A DNA stretch of 22,574 nt from Bacteroidota bacterium (GTDB lineage Bacteria > Bacteroidota > Bacteroidia > Flavobacteriales > Flavobacteriaceae), in NCBI GenBank assembly GCA_024278565.1, contig JAJRSY010000291.1:1-22574 (forward strand), read 5' to 3'. The position numbers and the translations under genes were made by a program. The notes beneath the pieces are model-generated. The model had not been told where the DNA came from. It saw only the letters and a program-made list of their open reading frames with translations, and did no database searches. Of the stretch, positions 1 to 7,124 are shown one piece after another. Numbering within the stretch: the first letter of the stretch is position 1; each line of letters starts with the position of its first letter.

Positions 1-311
1 AAAGAGAACATACCTTCCATTGCTAATGTTTGGCCTATAATGCCCCCCGTGAGTTCAGAGAATTTTGCCCAATTGGTGCCGAATTGAAACTCCATTGGAA
101 TTCCGGTAACAACACCCATAGTAAAATTAACGGCAAAAATTTTCATTAAAAACTTTGCGGCATTATTGTATTTTTCGATTTTGGTGCGTAAAAATTTCCA
201 TTTTAAAAAGACAATCAATAAAGATAATCCCATTGTCAATTGAGGAAATATATAGTGGAACGTGATAGTGAACGCAAATTGCAATCTATCATAAAACAGC
301 ATGTCTTCCAT
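1..311 (-). CDS. cydA: Cytochrome bd ubiquinol oxidase subunit I, N-terminal 103 residues (partial)
   Basis: The gene starts at 311 and runs off the left edge, so only the N-terminus is visible. CydA is the haem-bearing subunit of the high-affinity quinol:O2 oxidase in the inner membrane. The visible part opens with FYDRLQFAFTITFHYIFPQL, which puts a histidine at residue 19, the position of the conserved haem ligand of E. coli CydA. A hydrophobic helix follows, then a basic loop, then the family motif MEFQFGTNWAKFSE and GIIGQTLAMEG. The ATG at 311 fits the family N-terminus; a second ATG at 302 would lose conserved residues. cydB would be expected beyond the left edge. A Crp/Fnr-like site and a -7 box lie just upstream. 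Confidence 0.95.
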   Translation of the reverse strand, partial: MEDMLFYDRLQFAFTITFHYIFPQLTMGLSLLIVFLKWKFLRTKIEKYNNAAKFLMKIFAVNFTMGVVTGIPMEFQFGTNWAKFSELTGGIIGQTLAMEGMFS

Positions 312-344
312 ACCTTCTTTTCTTGATTTTCAGTTAAAGACAAT

Positions 345-389
345 CAAAGGTAACGGTTAATCTGATCGGGGTGTGTGATAAAGGTTACA
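345..389 (-). promoter_or_regulatory. cydA promoter with Crp/Fnr-type palindrome
   Basis: Read on the minus strand, TACCTTTG at 352-345 is a perfect match to the Bacteroidetes -7 element TAnnTTTG, and no TTTG -33 box is present at the expected distance. A palindrome TGTAA-CCTTTA-TCACA occupies 389-374. Its centre (381.5) is 33 bp upstream of the centre of the -7 box, so it would sit near -41.5 relative to a start site around 340. This is the geometry of a class II Crp/Fnr activator. The predicted leader is about 30 nt. The site and spacing are read directly; the regulator is inferred. Confidence 0.55.
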
Positions 390-507
390 TTAGAGAGTTC
401 AAATTTAGAATTTTGACTGTATTGGCAAGTACTTGGTAAAAACACTTGCTACTGTTCGAATACCATGAAAGACCTCTTGGGTTTTTAAAACTTTGATAGG
501 TGTGTTA

Positions 508-1109
508 TCAATGGATTTTTGTTTTTCTACCTACAAAACGTACGACCGAAGCTTTGCCCTTATGATAGGCACCTTCTTGAAGTTCGATTTCCTCTTCCTT
601 TAGAATTTTAAAATCCAGAATACTGAACTCCTTCTTGATTTCTTCAACTGAAAACAGCATGCTTCGTTCTTTGGGCCGCCTGAACTATTTTGTAGCTGAC
701 TTTTTGAAAAAGCTTCAAAAACCACGATTCCCCCTGGGTTTAAAAAGGATAATAAATGCCGATACACCCCTTTTCGTATTTCAGAAGGAAAATGCGCGTA
801 GATCAATCCTAAGGCATCAAACTTTTTTGTGGTTTTGAACTTTAGGGCGTCTGAAATGAGATATTCAAAAGAAGTGTTTTGTAATTTGGCCAGTTCAAAT
901 GCCTTTTGTTTTCCTTCGCCACTCATATCAAAAGCAGTTACCTGCCAACCAATATTGGAAGCGTAAACGGCATTTCTGCCCTCACCTTCTGCGGGAAGCA
1001 AAATAGATTTAGGGGCTAAATCGGCCAATTGCCGTTTGAAGAATTCATTGGGCAATATGCCATAGGCAAATTCTTCTTCGGCGTATCTTTTGTTCCAAAA
1101 ATCTTTCAT
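508..1109 (-). pseudogene. Class I SAM-dependent methyltransferase, frameshifted near the C-terminus
   Basis: The N-terminal part (start 1109) is a small SAM-dependent methyltransferase: FWNKRY start, motif I variant LLPAEGEGRNAVYAS at about residues 37-51, then the acidic VTAFDMS strand, LISDALKF and a GGIVVFEAF strand. The target molecule is unknown. In this frame the protein ends at 600 (169 aa) with a tail that looks wrong after GGPKNEA. The neighbouring frame, entered near 658-664 at GAAGCATGC, continues as MLFSVEEIKKEFSILDFKIL and ends at a TGA at 508-510. Restoring one base gives about 200 aa, a normal family length. So this is either a real one-base deletion or an assembly error. The start overlaps the stop of the ICMT-like gene by four bases (ATGA), suggesting translational coupling. 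Confidence 0.8.
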
Positions 1110-1564
1110 AATTTAATTCTAGGTAAAAAGCGGCCAATAACTTTTCGGTACGACTTATACTCAGTGAATTTTTCAGTTAGTTTTTTTTCTTCGTATTCCG
1201 ACTTCACGAAAAATAATAGGAGCAGCAAAAACGAGATTAATAGTTTGTATGCGGATTCTTGGTAAAGACCGTACCCGAAAACAATAAATATTATTCCTGA
1301 ATAAATAGGATGTCGAACCAAACCATATATTCCATTTTGCAGAAGGTGCGAGTCTGCTACGGGCGTTGGAAAAGGAGATAGGTTTTTGTTCAATTGAAGT
1401 AGGGCGACACCTAAAACCACGATTCCTAGTATAGCAATGAACAGGCCAATAAAACGAACTTCGTTCGTTAGTTTAAAGGTTACAATGTCTACGTTGAAGA
1501 CATAGAGGGCAAACAACAAAAACTGAATGCCTACGTAAATAAAATCTTGGGTCTGTAATTTCAT
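1106..1564 (-). CDS. ICMT/PEMT-family membrane methyltransferase
   Basis: A 152-aa integral membrane protein of the isoprenylcysteine carboxyl methyltransferase / phospholipid methyltransferase superfamily. Hydrophobic segments lie at about 8-27, 36-57, 88-103 and 108-124. The family signature is present: NGIYGLVRHPIYSGIIF (about 77-93), where RHP binds the cofactor, and a C-terminal E-E-K-L-T-E-K-F-TEYKSYRK stretch with the typical glutamates. Bacterial members methylate lipids, thiols or small molecules; the substrate here cannot be told. Its stop overlaps the start of the downstream soluble methyltransferase (ATGA), so the two form a coupled pair. A strong terminator hairpin ends only 6 bp upstream of the start codon, leaving little room for a promoter of its own. 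Confidence 0.85.
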   Translation of the reverse strand: MKLQTQDFIYVGIQFLLFALYVFNVDIVTFKLTNEVRFIGLFIAILGIVVLGVALLQLNKNLSPFPTPVADSHLLQNGIYGLVRHPIYSGIIFIVFGYGLYQESAYKLLISFLLLLLFFVKSEYEEKKLTEKFTEYKSYRKVIGRFLPRIKL

Positions 1565-1570
1565 AACAAT

Positions 1571-1604
1571 AAAAAAAAGATGAAGCGGTCAAGCTTCATC
1601 TTTT
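1571..1604 (-). terminator. Rho-independent terminator after the SQR gene
   Basis: A perfect 12-bp stem (AAAAGATGAAGC at 1575-1586 against GCTTCATCTTTT at 1593-1604) encloses a 6-nt loop. Read on the minus strand, the stem ends in a run of eight T (1578-1571), the standard intrinsic terminator layout. It lies 18 bp after the SQR stop and 6 bp before the ICMT start, so it either separates the two units or acts as an attenuator. Confidence 0.8.
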
Positions 1605-1622
1605 CACATTAATGGGGGAATA

Positions 1623-2930
1623 TCAAACGTTCTGGCCTTTCATCATCTTGTTCCAATACAGGTAAGGCAGTCCGTATTTTTTGAGCATCCAAAGTCTCCA
1701 ATGTTCTTTAGAGGAATCTGAGATGAGCATTCTTTTTAATTTTGGGTCGGGGGTGAAATTATTGTCGTAATCAAACTCCGCCAATACCATTTTACCATAA
1801 TCGGTTACGAGCGGGCAAGATGAATAACCATTGTAGGCCATGCTGCCCATTTTATCGTGTTTGATCAATAAATCAATATTATCGACCACAATGGGTACTT
1901 GCTTACGTATGGCCGCCCCTGTTTTTGCGGTTGGTAGTGCTGCCACATCGCCCAAACCAAAAATATTCGAATATTGGTTGTGCTGCATCGTTTGGTGGTC
2001 GACATTCAACCATCCGGCATCGTTCACCAAAGAGGATTCTTTTATAAATTTAGGAGCTGTAGACGGAGGTGCCGTATGCAGCATATCGTAATGAATGCCA
2101 TAACGGTCACCATCCTTTGTTACTTTTACATCCTTATAGTTGTACTGAAAATTTTCGTCTAAATCCAGTTGGCTATCTTCCCCTTGCATTACCACACAAC
2201 CTCCTGCGGTAATGTCTTTGCCCATTTCATATCAAGCAATTTGCTTCTCGCCATCTACCGCTACGAGTTTATGGTGAAATCTCAAGTTGATGTCTTTTCT
2301 ATCGACTACTTCCATCAAGGTTTTGGCTATTACCTTTACTCCGAAAATAACCGTGCCCCCTGTAGCAAATACTATATCGGTCTTTTTGCTCACGCCGCTT
2401 TTTCTAAAATAGTTCTCTGCGAGGTACATGATTTTTTGTGGTGCACCACCACATTTGATAGGCGTGGTGGGTTGAGTGAACAAAGCGGTTCCTCCCTTAA
2501 AATTCTTTACTACGTTCCAGGTATGTTTAGGGTCTGTATAATTACTGCATACCACACCTTTATCTATTGCATCGCCTAAACCGGGTACAAGACTGAAATC
2601 ATAGACCAGTCCTGGTGCTACAACGAGATAGTCATAAGTGATATCTCCTTTGGTTTCTGTGCGAACCGTATTGTTTTCAGGGTCAAAGTCCGTGGCTTTG
2701 TCTTTTATCCATGTGGCTCCTTTGGGTATAATTGCCGACATGGGTCTTGCGGTTTTGTCATAATCATAGGTTCCGGCACCAACAAGTGTCCATGCAGGTT
2801 GGTAGTAATGTGTATCGGCCGGTTCGATTATGGCTATATCTTTTGCGTTCTTTTGCCTTAAAAGTTGTGCGGCGACCATAATGCCCGCCGTACCCCCTCC
2901 AATAATAAGTATTTGATGATGTGCTTTCAT
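1623..2930 (-). pseudogene. Sulfide:quinone oxidoreductase (SQOR-like), interrupted by one in-frame TGA
   Basis: A FAD-dependent sulfide:quinone oxidoreductase, which oxidises sulfide to persulfide/polysulfide and passes electrons to the quinone pool at the membrane. The N-terminal part has the FAD fold motif ILIIGGGTAGIMVAA (7-21), HYYQPAWTLVGAG (41-53), Cys128, and KCGGAPQKIMYLAE with Cys160. The C-terminal part has NIFGLGDVAALPTAKTGAA, YSSCPLVTDYGKMVLAEF (Cys372 in the joined protein) and LPYLYWNKMMKG. Cys160 and Cys372 match the redox cysteines of the mitochondrial SQOR type. The reading frame is continuous except for TGA at 2232-2234, in the context QIA-stop-YEMGKD, where TGG (Trp) would fit. 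Joined length is 435 aa, normal for the family. It is thus one gene with a nonsense change or a base-call error; if real, the second active-site Cys would be lost. Confidence 0.85.
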
Positions 2931-2955
2931 TTGTGCTGGTTTTTTGTTAATCTGC

Positions 2956-3005
2956 TAAATATAAATAGTATTATTTGGTATTTATGTAACATCGGTCACA
3001 TAAAT
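2956..3005 (-). promoter_or_regulatory. SQR promoter with Crp/Fnr-type palindrome
   Basis: On the minus strand the core TGTGA-CCGATG-TTACA lies at 3000-2985 inside a longer 26-bp palindrome (2980-3005, arms of 11 bp with one mismatch). The -7 candidate TATATTTA at 2963-2956 differs from TAnnTTTG by one base. The gap between core and -7 box is 21 bp, identical to that upstream of cydA, giving a class II (-41.5) position. No clear -33 box is seen. The leader would be about 20 nt. Confidence 0.6.
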
Positions 3006-3021
3006 TTGAGTTTTGCCCAAT

Positions 3022-3194
3022 GAACTCGTCTTAAGTTATTCTTTTACCTACGAATTTCGCATTTTGCACCCTAATTTTGCCATTTTCAGCTTCCGTAACT
3101 ATAGCTATACAACCAAAAAATGACTTCATTAGAGTACAGCCCGCCCGAACGGTACGGGCGGGCTCGGTTCTAAACAATAACCGAAGACGAGTTC
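3022..3194. repeat. MITE-like element A, copy 1, with internal GC hairpin
   Basis: The ends are a perfect 11-bp inverted repeat, GAACTCGTCTT at 3022-3032 and AAGACGAGTTC at 3184-3194; with mismatches the similarity extends to about 23 bp (GTTATT and TTT also match). Inside is a strong hairpin, AGCCCGCCCG (3138-3147) with CGGGCGGGCT (3155-3164) and loop AACGGTA. The left 60 bp are clearly similar to 5686-5745. It lies between the ATPase stop and the SQR promoter; the hairpin could also stop or protect the ATPase transcript. No convincing gene lies in it. A 61-aa ORF here is an artefact of the repeat. Confidence 0.6.
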
Positions 3195-3225
3195 GGTGTG
3201 TACTACCAAATGCCATGCTAGGTTT

Positions 3226-5208
3226 TCATTTTTCTTCGTTATACCTCAATAGTCGTAACGCATTGAGCACCACAATTAAGGTCGAGCCCTCATGTATGGC
3301 GACTGCCATACCTATACTAGCCCAACCTATTAAAGTTGAAGGAATTAAAACGGCAACTATTCCCAAACTTATCCACAGATTTTGTTTGATAATGCTTCTT
3401 GATTTTCTGCTCAGACCGATCACAAACGGAAGGTTCTCGATCTTGTCGGACATTAAGGCCACGTCGGCGGTTTCTAGGGCCACATCGCTACCTGCGGCAC
3501 CCATGGCAATGCCAACGGTACTATTGGCCATTGCAGGTGCATCGTTGACACCGTCGCCTACCATAGCTATTTTAGTATATTTTTCTTTTAATTCTTGAAT
3601 GGCCGCTACTTTGTCTTCTGGCAACAAGTTTCCTTTTGCTTCAGTAAGCCCGATTTGCTTGGCAATAGAATCGCCCACATTCTGATGGTCGCCCGTGAGC
3701 ATTATCATTTTTTCAATACCCATTTCCTTTAGACGCAGCAAGGTGCTTTTTGCAGTTTCCCTAGGTGTGTCCATAACGCTTAAAAGCCCTATTAATTCAG
3801 CATCCAATGCCACCAACATTACGGTATGTCCGTTACGGAGCAGATCGTTCATTTGGGTATTGATGGCATCACTGATCACCACATTTCTTTCGATCATTAA
3901 TTTTTCATTACCAATTAAAATTTCTGCTCCTTTATAAGTAGCACTAATTCCTTTTCCTTGAATGGCCTTAATATCTGATGCTTCATTGTTCGCTTCTATA
4001 TTATACTTTGATTTTATATCTTTTGAAATGGCTTTTGCCAACGGGTGATTGCTCAAACTCTCCACATCCAACACCAATTCTAAAAACCCGTTTTTATCGT
4101 AACCGTTCAATGGTATGGCATTGGTTAATTTAGGCTTCCCTTCGGTGAGTGTTCCTGTTTTGTCAAAGGCAATGGTTGTAAGACTGCCCAAATCTTCCAA
4201 CGCACGACCGCCTTTTATGAGTACACCTCCTTTTGCAGCTCTTGCAATACCACTAAGTACGGCACTTGGTGTAGATATTGCCAAAGCACAAGGACTTGCA
4301 GCTACCAAAACGCTAATGGCCCTATAAATGCTCTCTTTTGAGGTTTCATCAATTACCAAATACACAAAACAGAGCAATACCACAAAAATAATAACGGCTG
4401 GCACAAACCATTTTTCAAACTTTTTGGTTGCCAATTGTGTAGGTGATTTTTTGGTTTCCACTTCGCTTACCATTTTCACCAAGCGTGCGATAGTCGAATC
4501 TTCGCTTAGTTTCAATACTTTTATTTCCAGCGCATCATCGCCATTTATTGTACCCGTAAAAACTACATTTTCTTTATTGATTTTTCTAAATTCCGGGAGA
4601 TTGGCAAGGTCTTTAATAGCCGTTTTATCGATAGGAATACTCTCGCCCGTAATTGAGGCTTGGTTGATACTGCTACTTCCTTTAATGATTACGCCATCTG
4701 CCGCTATTTTGGTATTTGGCCGAACCACTACTATGTCGTTTAGTTTCAATTGCTCAACAGGAACTTCCACAACCTTACCCTCTTTTTTTACCAATGCTGT
4801 TTTTGGAGATAATTCGCCCAATGCCTCAATAGATTTTTTTGCCTTGTTCATAGCGTATTTTTCCAATGCATGCCCAATACTGAACAAGAACAACAGCAAT
4901 GCACCTTCTTCCCAACTACCAATGTATGCCGCGCCCGCTGCGGCAACGAGCATCAAAAAATCGATTTCAAACCCTCCTTTTTTGATTTTCTCAATGGCTT
5001 CGGTCAATGTAAAATAACCTCCAAAGAAATAAGCTGCCATATAACTGTATATTGCTGTTTGCTCTGGCAAGTTGGTAGCAAATTCGATAATTATTCCCAT
5101 GAAAAAGAATACTCCACTGAGAATTGCGAAGTATAATTCTGTTTTTTCGCCAAAAACACCAATATGTTCATGGTTGTGACCGTCGTTTTTTGAGTGTTCG
5201 TCTTTCAT
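3226..5208 (-). CDS. P1B-4-type heavy-metal ATPase (CoaT-like; Co/Zn/Fe export)
   Basis: A 660-aa P-type ATPase pumping divalent metal ions out of the cytoplasm. Motifs: TGES (187-190, actuator), SPC in the ion path (305-307), DKTGT with phosphorylated Asp349, SNHP (386-389) in the nucleotide domain, GDGVNDAP (551-558), and HEGST (639-643) in the last membrane segment. SPC plus HEGST is the signature of the P1B-4 subgroup, which transports Co2+, Zn2+ or Fe2+ rather than Cu+ (CPC). There is no N-terminal HMA domain; the protein starts with a short His-rich stretch, HSKNDGHNHEH, a possible metal-capture tail. It follows the Fur-family gene by 50 bp and is probably co-transcribed with it. It would cooperate with the upstream RND pump, which takes metal from the periplasm outward. 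All catalytic residues are intact. Confidence 0.93.
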   Translation of the reverse strand: MKDEHSKNDGHNHEHIGVFGEKTELYFAILSGVFFFMGIIIEFATNLPEQTAIYSYMAAYFFGGYFTLTEAIEKIKKGGFEIDFLMLVAAAGAAYIGSWEEGALLLFLFSIGHALEKYAMNKAKKSIEALGELSPKTALVKKEGKVVEVPVEQLKLNDIVVVRPNTKIAADGVIIKGSSSINQASITGESIPIDKTAIKDLANLPEFRKINKENVVFTGTINGDDALEIKVLKLSEDSTIARLVKMVSEVETKKSPTQLATKKFEKWFVPAVIIFVVLLCFVYLVIDETSKESIYRAISVLVAASPCALAISTPSAVLSGIARAAKGGVLIKGGRALEDLGSLTTIAFDKTGTLTEGKPKLTNAIPLNGYDKNGFLELVLDVESLSNHPLAKAISKDIKSKYNIEANNEASDIKAIQGKGISATYKGAEILIGNEKLMIERNVVISDAINTQMNDLLRNGHTVMLVALDAELIGLLSVMDTPRETAKSTLLRLKEMGIEKMIMLTGDHQNVGDSIAKQIGLTEAKGNLLPEDKVAAIQELKEKYTKIAMVGDGVNDAPAMANSTVGIAMGAAGSDVALETADVALMSDKIENLPFVIGLSRKSRSIIKQNLWISLGIVAVLIPSTLIGWASIGMAVAIHEGSTLIVVLNALRLLRYNEEK

Positions 5209-5258
5209 GTTTTAAAAATTGAATAGCCTATTGAAAATTTTATAAAAAAAGCTCGTTG

Positions 5259-5672
5259 TTACCCGTTACATTTATCGCATACACCTTTTACGACCAGGTT
5301 TATATTTTCCGCGATAAATCTTTCAGGTAAGTTGATATGTGGAATTTTATGTTCTGTCAAGCAAACGGTTTCATTACAATTGCTGCAGTGAAAGTGCAAA
5401 TGAAGATCCGTACCTACCTCACAATTGCAATGCGCTGCGCATAATGCGTATTTGGCAATACCGGTACCATCATCTATTTGGTGGGCAATTCTGCTTTCTA
5501 CAAAAGTCTTTAAGGTGCGATATAGTGTTATTCTATCTGAATTTTCGAAATGTTCTTCAATATTTGCCAAACTGACCGCATTCTTGTTGTTTACCAGATA
5601 TCGTAAAACCAACATACGCATTGCGGTCGGCTTTACTTTGTTTTTTTTAAATATTTCCTCTATTGCATCCAT
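5259..5672 (-). CDS. Fur-family metalloregulator (Zur/Fur-like)
   Basis: A 137-aa DNA-binding repressor of the Fur family. The winged helix covers about 8-80 (PTAMRMLVLRYL, then the recognition region SDRITLYRTLKTF). The dimer/metal domain has LHLHFHC (90-96) and two CxxC pairs, C96/C99 and C132/C135, the usual structural zinc site. Extra cysteines at 78, 82 and 84 (CAAHCNC) may add a sensory site. Fur, Zur and PerR cannot be told apart by eye, but the position between a divalent-metal RND system and a P1B-4 ATPase argues for a Zn- or Co-responsive role. A palindrome upstream of the first gene of the block (12004-12018) is a candidate target. Start ATG 5672 fits the family N-terminus. Confidence 0.9.
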   Translation of the reverse strand: MDAIEEIFKKNKVKPTAMRMLVLRYLVNNKNAVSLANIEEHFENSDRITLYRTLKTFVESRIAHQIDDGTGIAKYALCAAHCNCEVGTDLHLHFHCSNCNETVCLTEHKIPHINLPERFIAENINLVVKGVCDKCNG

Positions 5673-5685
5673 GGCTGTTTATATT

Positions 5686-5893
5686 GAACTCGTCTTGAAT
5701 TTTTCTTTTACCTGCTATTTTCACATTTTACACTCTGTTCTTGTCTTTTTTTTCTTCCGCCCGCCTATGGCGGATGCAGCTCCAAAACTTCTTCAATTAG
5801 GCAGAGAATCACTGATTCCTGTCCGCCTGCCTGTCGGCAGGCAGGTTCGGTAGGCGGGTTCGTTTCAATAAAAAGTATAAATGAGCTCAGTGA
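5686..5893. repeat. MITE-like element A, copy 2, with embedded palindromes
   Basis: The left end repeats GAACTCGTCTT (5686-5696) followed by TTCTTTTACCT and ATTTT-ACA-CTCT, matching copy 1 at about 45 of 60 positions. CTTCCG, ACTTC and ATTAG-CAG blocks also recur in order. Copy 1's GC hairpin with loop AACGGTA corresponds here to CCGCC...TTCGGTA-GGCGG, with a 20-bp REP palindrome set into it. The right end (GAGCTC near 5884-5889) is only a degenerate match to the inverted repeat and overlaps the czcB stop. A second small palindrome, CCGCC-TAT-GGCGG, is at 5761-5773. The element fills the czcB-fur gap. I see no clear promoter for the Fur gene in it. Confidence 0.5.
5826..5845. repeat. REP-like 20-bp palindrome (copy 1)
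   Basis: CCTGCCTG-TCGG-CAGGCAGG, a perfect 8-bp stem with a 4-nt loop. It belongs to the dispersed family also found at 12100, 12190, 12491, 12786, 12964 and, diverged, 22540. It sits inside element A copy 2. Confidence 0.85.
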
Positions 5894-7107
5894 CCGTGTT
5901 CCAATTCACTCTTTACCATTTCCGATGATAGGGTATATGCGCCTTTAGTAACCACTTTTACGTCTTTTGAAATTTCTGAAGGCAGATTGATTTCCACAAA
6001 ACCTAAATCTGTGATACCGATGTTTACAGGTATCATTTTGAACTTTATTTTCTTTTCTTCCTTTTCGTTATCTACATCCAATATGAATATAAAAGACTGC
6101 TCACCCTCTTTGATGACGGCATCCTCCGGCACTGCAAACGCCATTTTTTCATCTTGGACGATTCTGCCTTCGACATACATTCCGGGAAGCAAGGCCTTAT
6201 CCTCATTATGAACGTCTGCGTGAACGTGCAATGCTTTTGGATCTGTTTCAAAGGTTTTGCCAATGGCGTGTATTTTAGCTTTAATAAGCTCATCTGGTTT
6301 GGCCGCTACGGTAAAATAGATTTCCTGTCCTTTCTTTACCTTTCTGATGTCTTTTTCATACACTTTAAAATCTACGTGTATTTCCGAATTATCGCTAACC
6401 GTGAACATTTTGGTCTGTGGTGCCACATAATCGCCAAGGCTTACCATTACTTCATCTACATAGCCACTTATCGGTGTTGTAATCGGTACTGCCGAATAAA
6501 TATGTCCTTCCAAGACTTTATCCGTATCGATGCCCAGCAGTCGCAGTTTGGAGCGCAGTCCGTTTACCGAAGAAGTTGTGGAACGAAACCTGGATTGCGC
6601 CATTTGAAATTCCTTTCCCGAAGACACTCCTTTGTCGTACAGGGTTTGTTTGCGCTCAAAATCTTGTTTTAAAAAGACGAGTTCATTATTTTTTTCCTGA
6701 TATTCCTGCTGGATCGTGATAATATCCGGATGCTCCAAATATGCCAATACCTGACCTTTGTTTACCTTATCACCTTCAATGACATTAATCGAGCGCACAT
6801 TGCCCCCCATAAATGGGCTAATGTTTGCCCTATCCTGCGGAAACAGTTCTAATTGCCCCGTAACTTTTATGGTATTACTCAAACTCTTTTTTTCCAAAGG
6901 TTTCATTTCCAAACCAATGGTCTCGGCCTGTTGCATTGTAATTTCGACGACACCTTCTTCGCCTTCTTCACTATGTCCTTCTTCTTTATTCATTTTGGCC
7001 GAAGTACGCTCATGTTCATCCTGACCCGATTTCAGGTCTGGCTTATCGTTACAACCCGTCAACAATACGATTGCTACTACTGCGCTTAATATGGTTATAT
7101 GTCTCAT
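5887..7107 (-). CDS. Periplasmic adaptor (membrane fusion) lipoprotein of the RND metal pump, CzcB/CusB-like
   Basis: A 406-aa adaptor linking the inner-membrane RND pump to the outer-membrane channel. It starts with a lipoprotein signal peptide with lipobox LTGC (Cys19), so it should be lipid-anchored and face the periplasm. After an acidic, His-containing linker (about 20-55) comes the lipoyl/barrel half (FPQDRANISPFMGGNVRSI), a helical hairpin (about 130-190: YQEKNNELVFLKQDFERKQTL), the second lipoyl half (ITTPISGYVDEVMVSLGDYV) and the beta-barrel and membrane-proximal domains. The C-terminus is EHGH and lacks the long His/Met metallochaperone tail of some CusB proteins. It lies 17 bp after the pump gene and is surely in its operon. 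Confidence 0.92.
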   Translation of the reverse strand: MRHITILSAVVAIVLLTGCNDKPDLKSGQDEHERTSAKMNKEEGHSEEGEEGVVEITMQQAETIGLEMKPLEKKSLSNTIKVTGQLELFPQDRANISPFMGGNVRSINVIEGDKVNKGQVLAYLEHPDIITIQQEYQEKNNELVFLKQDFERKQTLYDKGVSSGKEFQMAQSRFRSTTSSVNGLRSKLRLLGIDTDKVLEGHIYSAVPITTPISGYVDEVMVSLGDYVAPQTKMFTVSDNSEIHVDFKVYEKDIRKVKKGQEIYFTVAAKPDELIKAKIHAIGKTFETDPKALHVHADVHNEDKALLPGMYVEGRIVQDEKMAFAVPEDAVIKEGEQSFIFILDVDNEKEEKKIKFKMIPVNIGITDLGFVEINLPSEISKDVKVVTKGAYTLSSEMVKSELEHGH

Positions 7108-7124
7108 TTCTACTTTCTTTAAAA

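Noticed and set aside
424..449. Terminator after the methyltransferase gene
   Set aside because: The GCAAGT/ACTTGC stem is only 6 bp with a 13-nt loop and no adjoining T run.
2232..2234. TGA as selenocysteine or recoded tryptophan in the SQR gene
   Set aside because: Both redox cysteines are present elsewhere, no selenocysteine element is seen, and neighbouring genes end normally at TGA.
3031..3216. 61-aa minus-strand ORF between the ATPase and SQR genes
   Set aside because: It lies within the inverted-repeat element and its sequence is a translation of the GC hairpin; no protein-like features.
5425..5853. 142-aa plus-strand ORF
   Set aside because: Antisense to the Fur-family gene and ends in repeat sequence.
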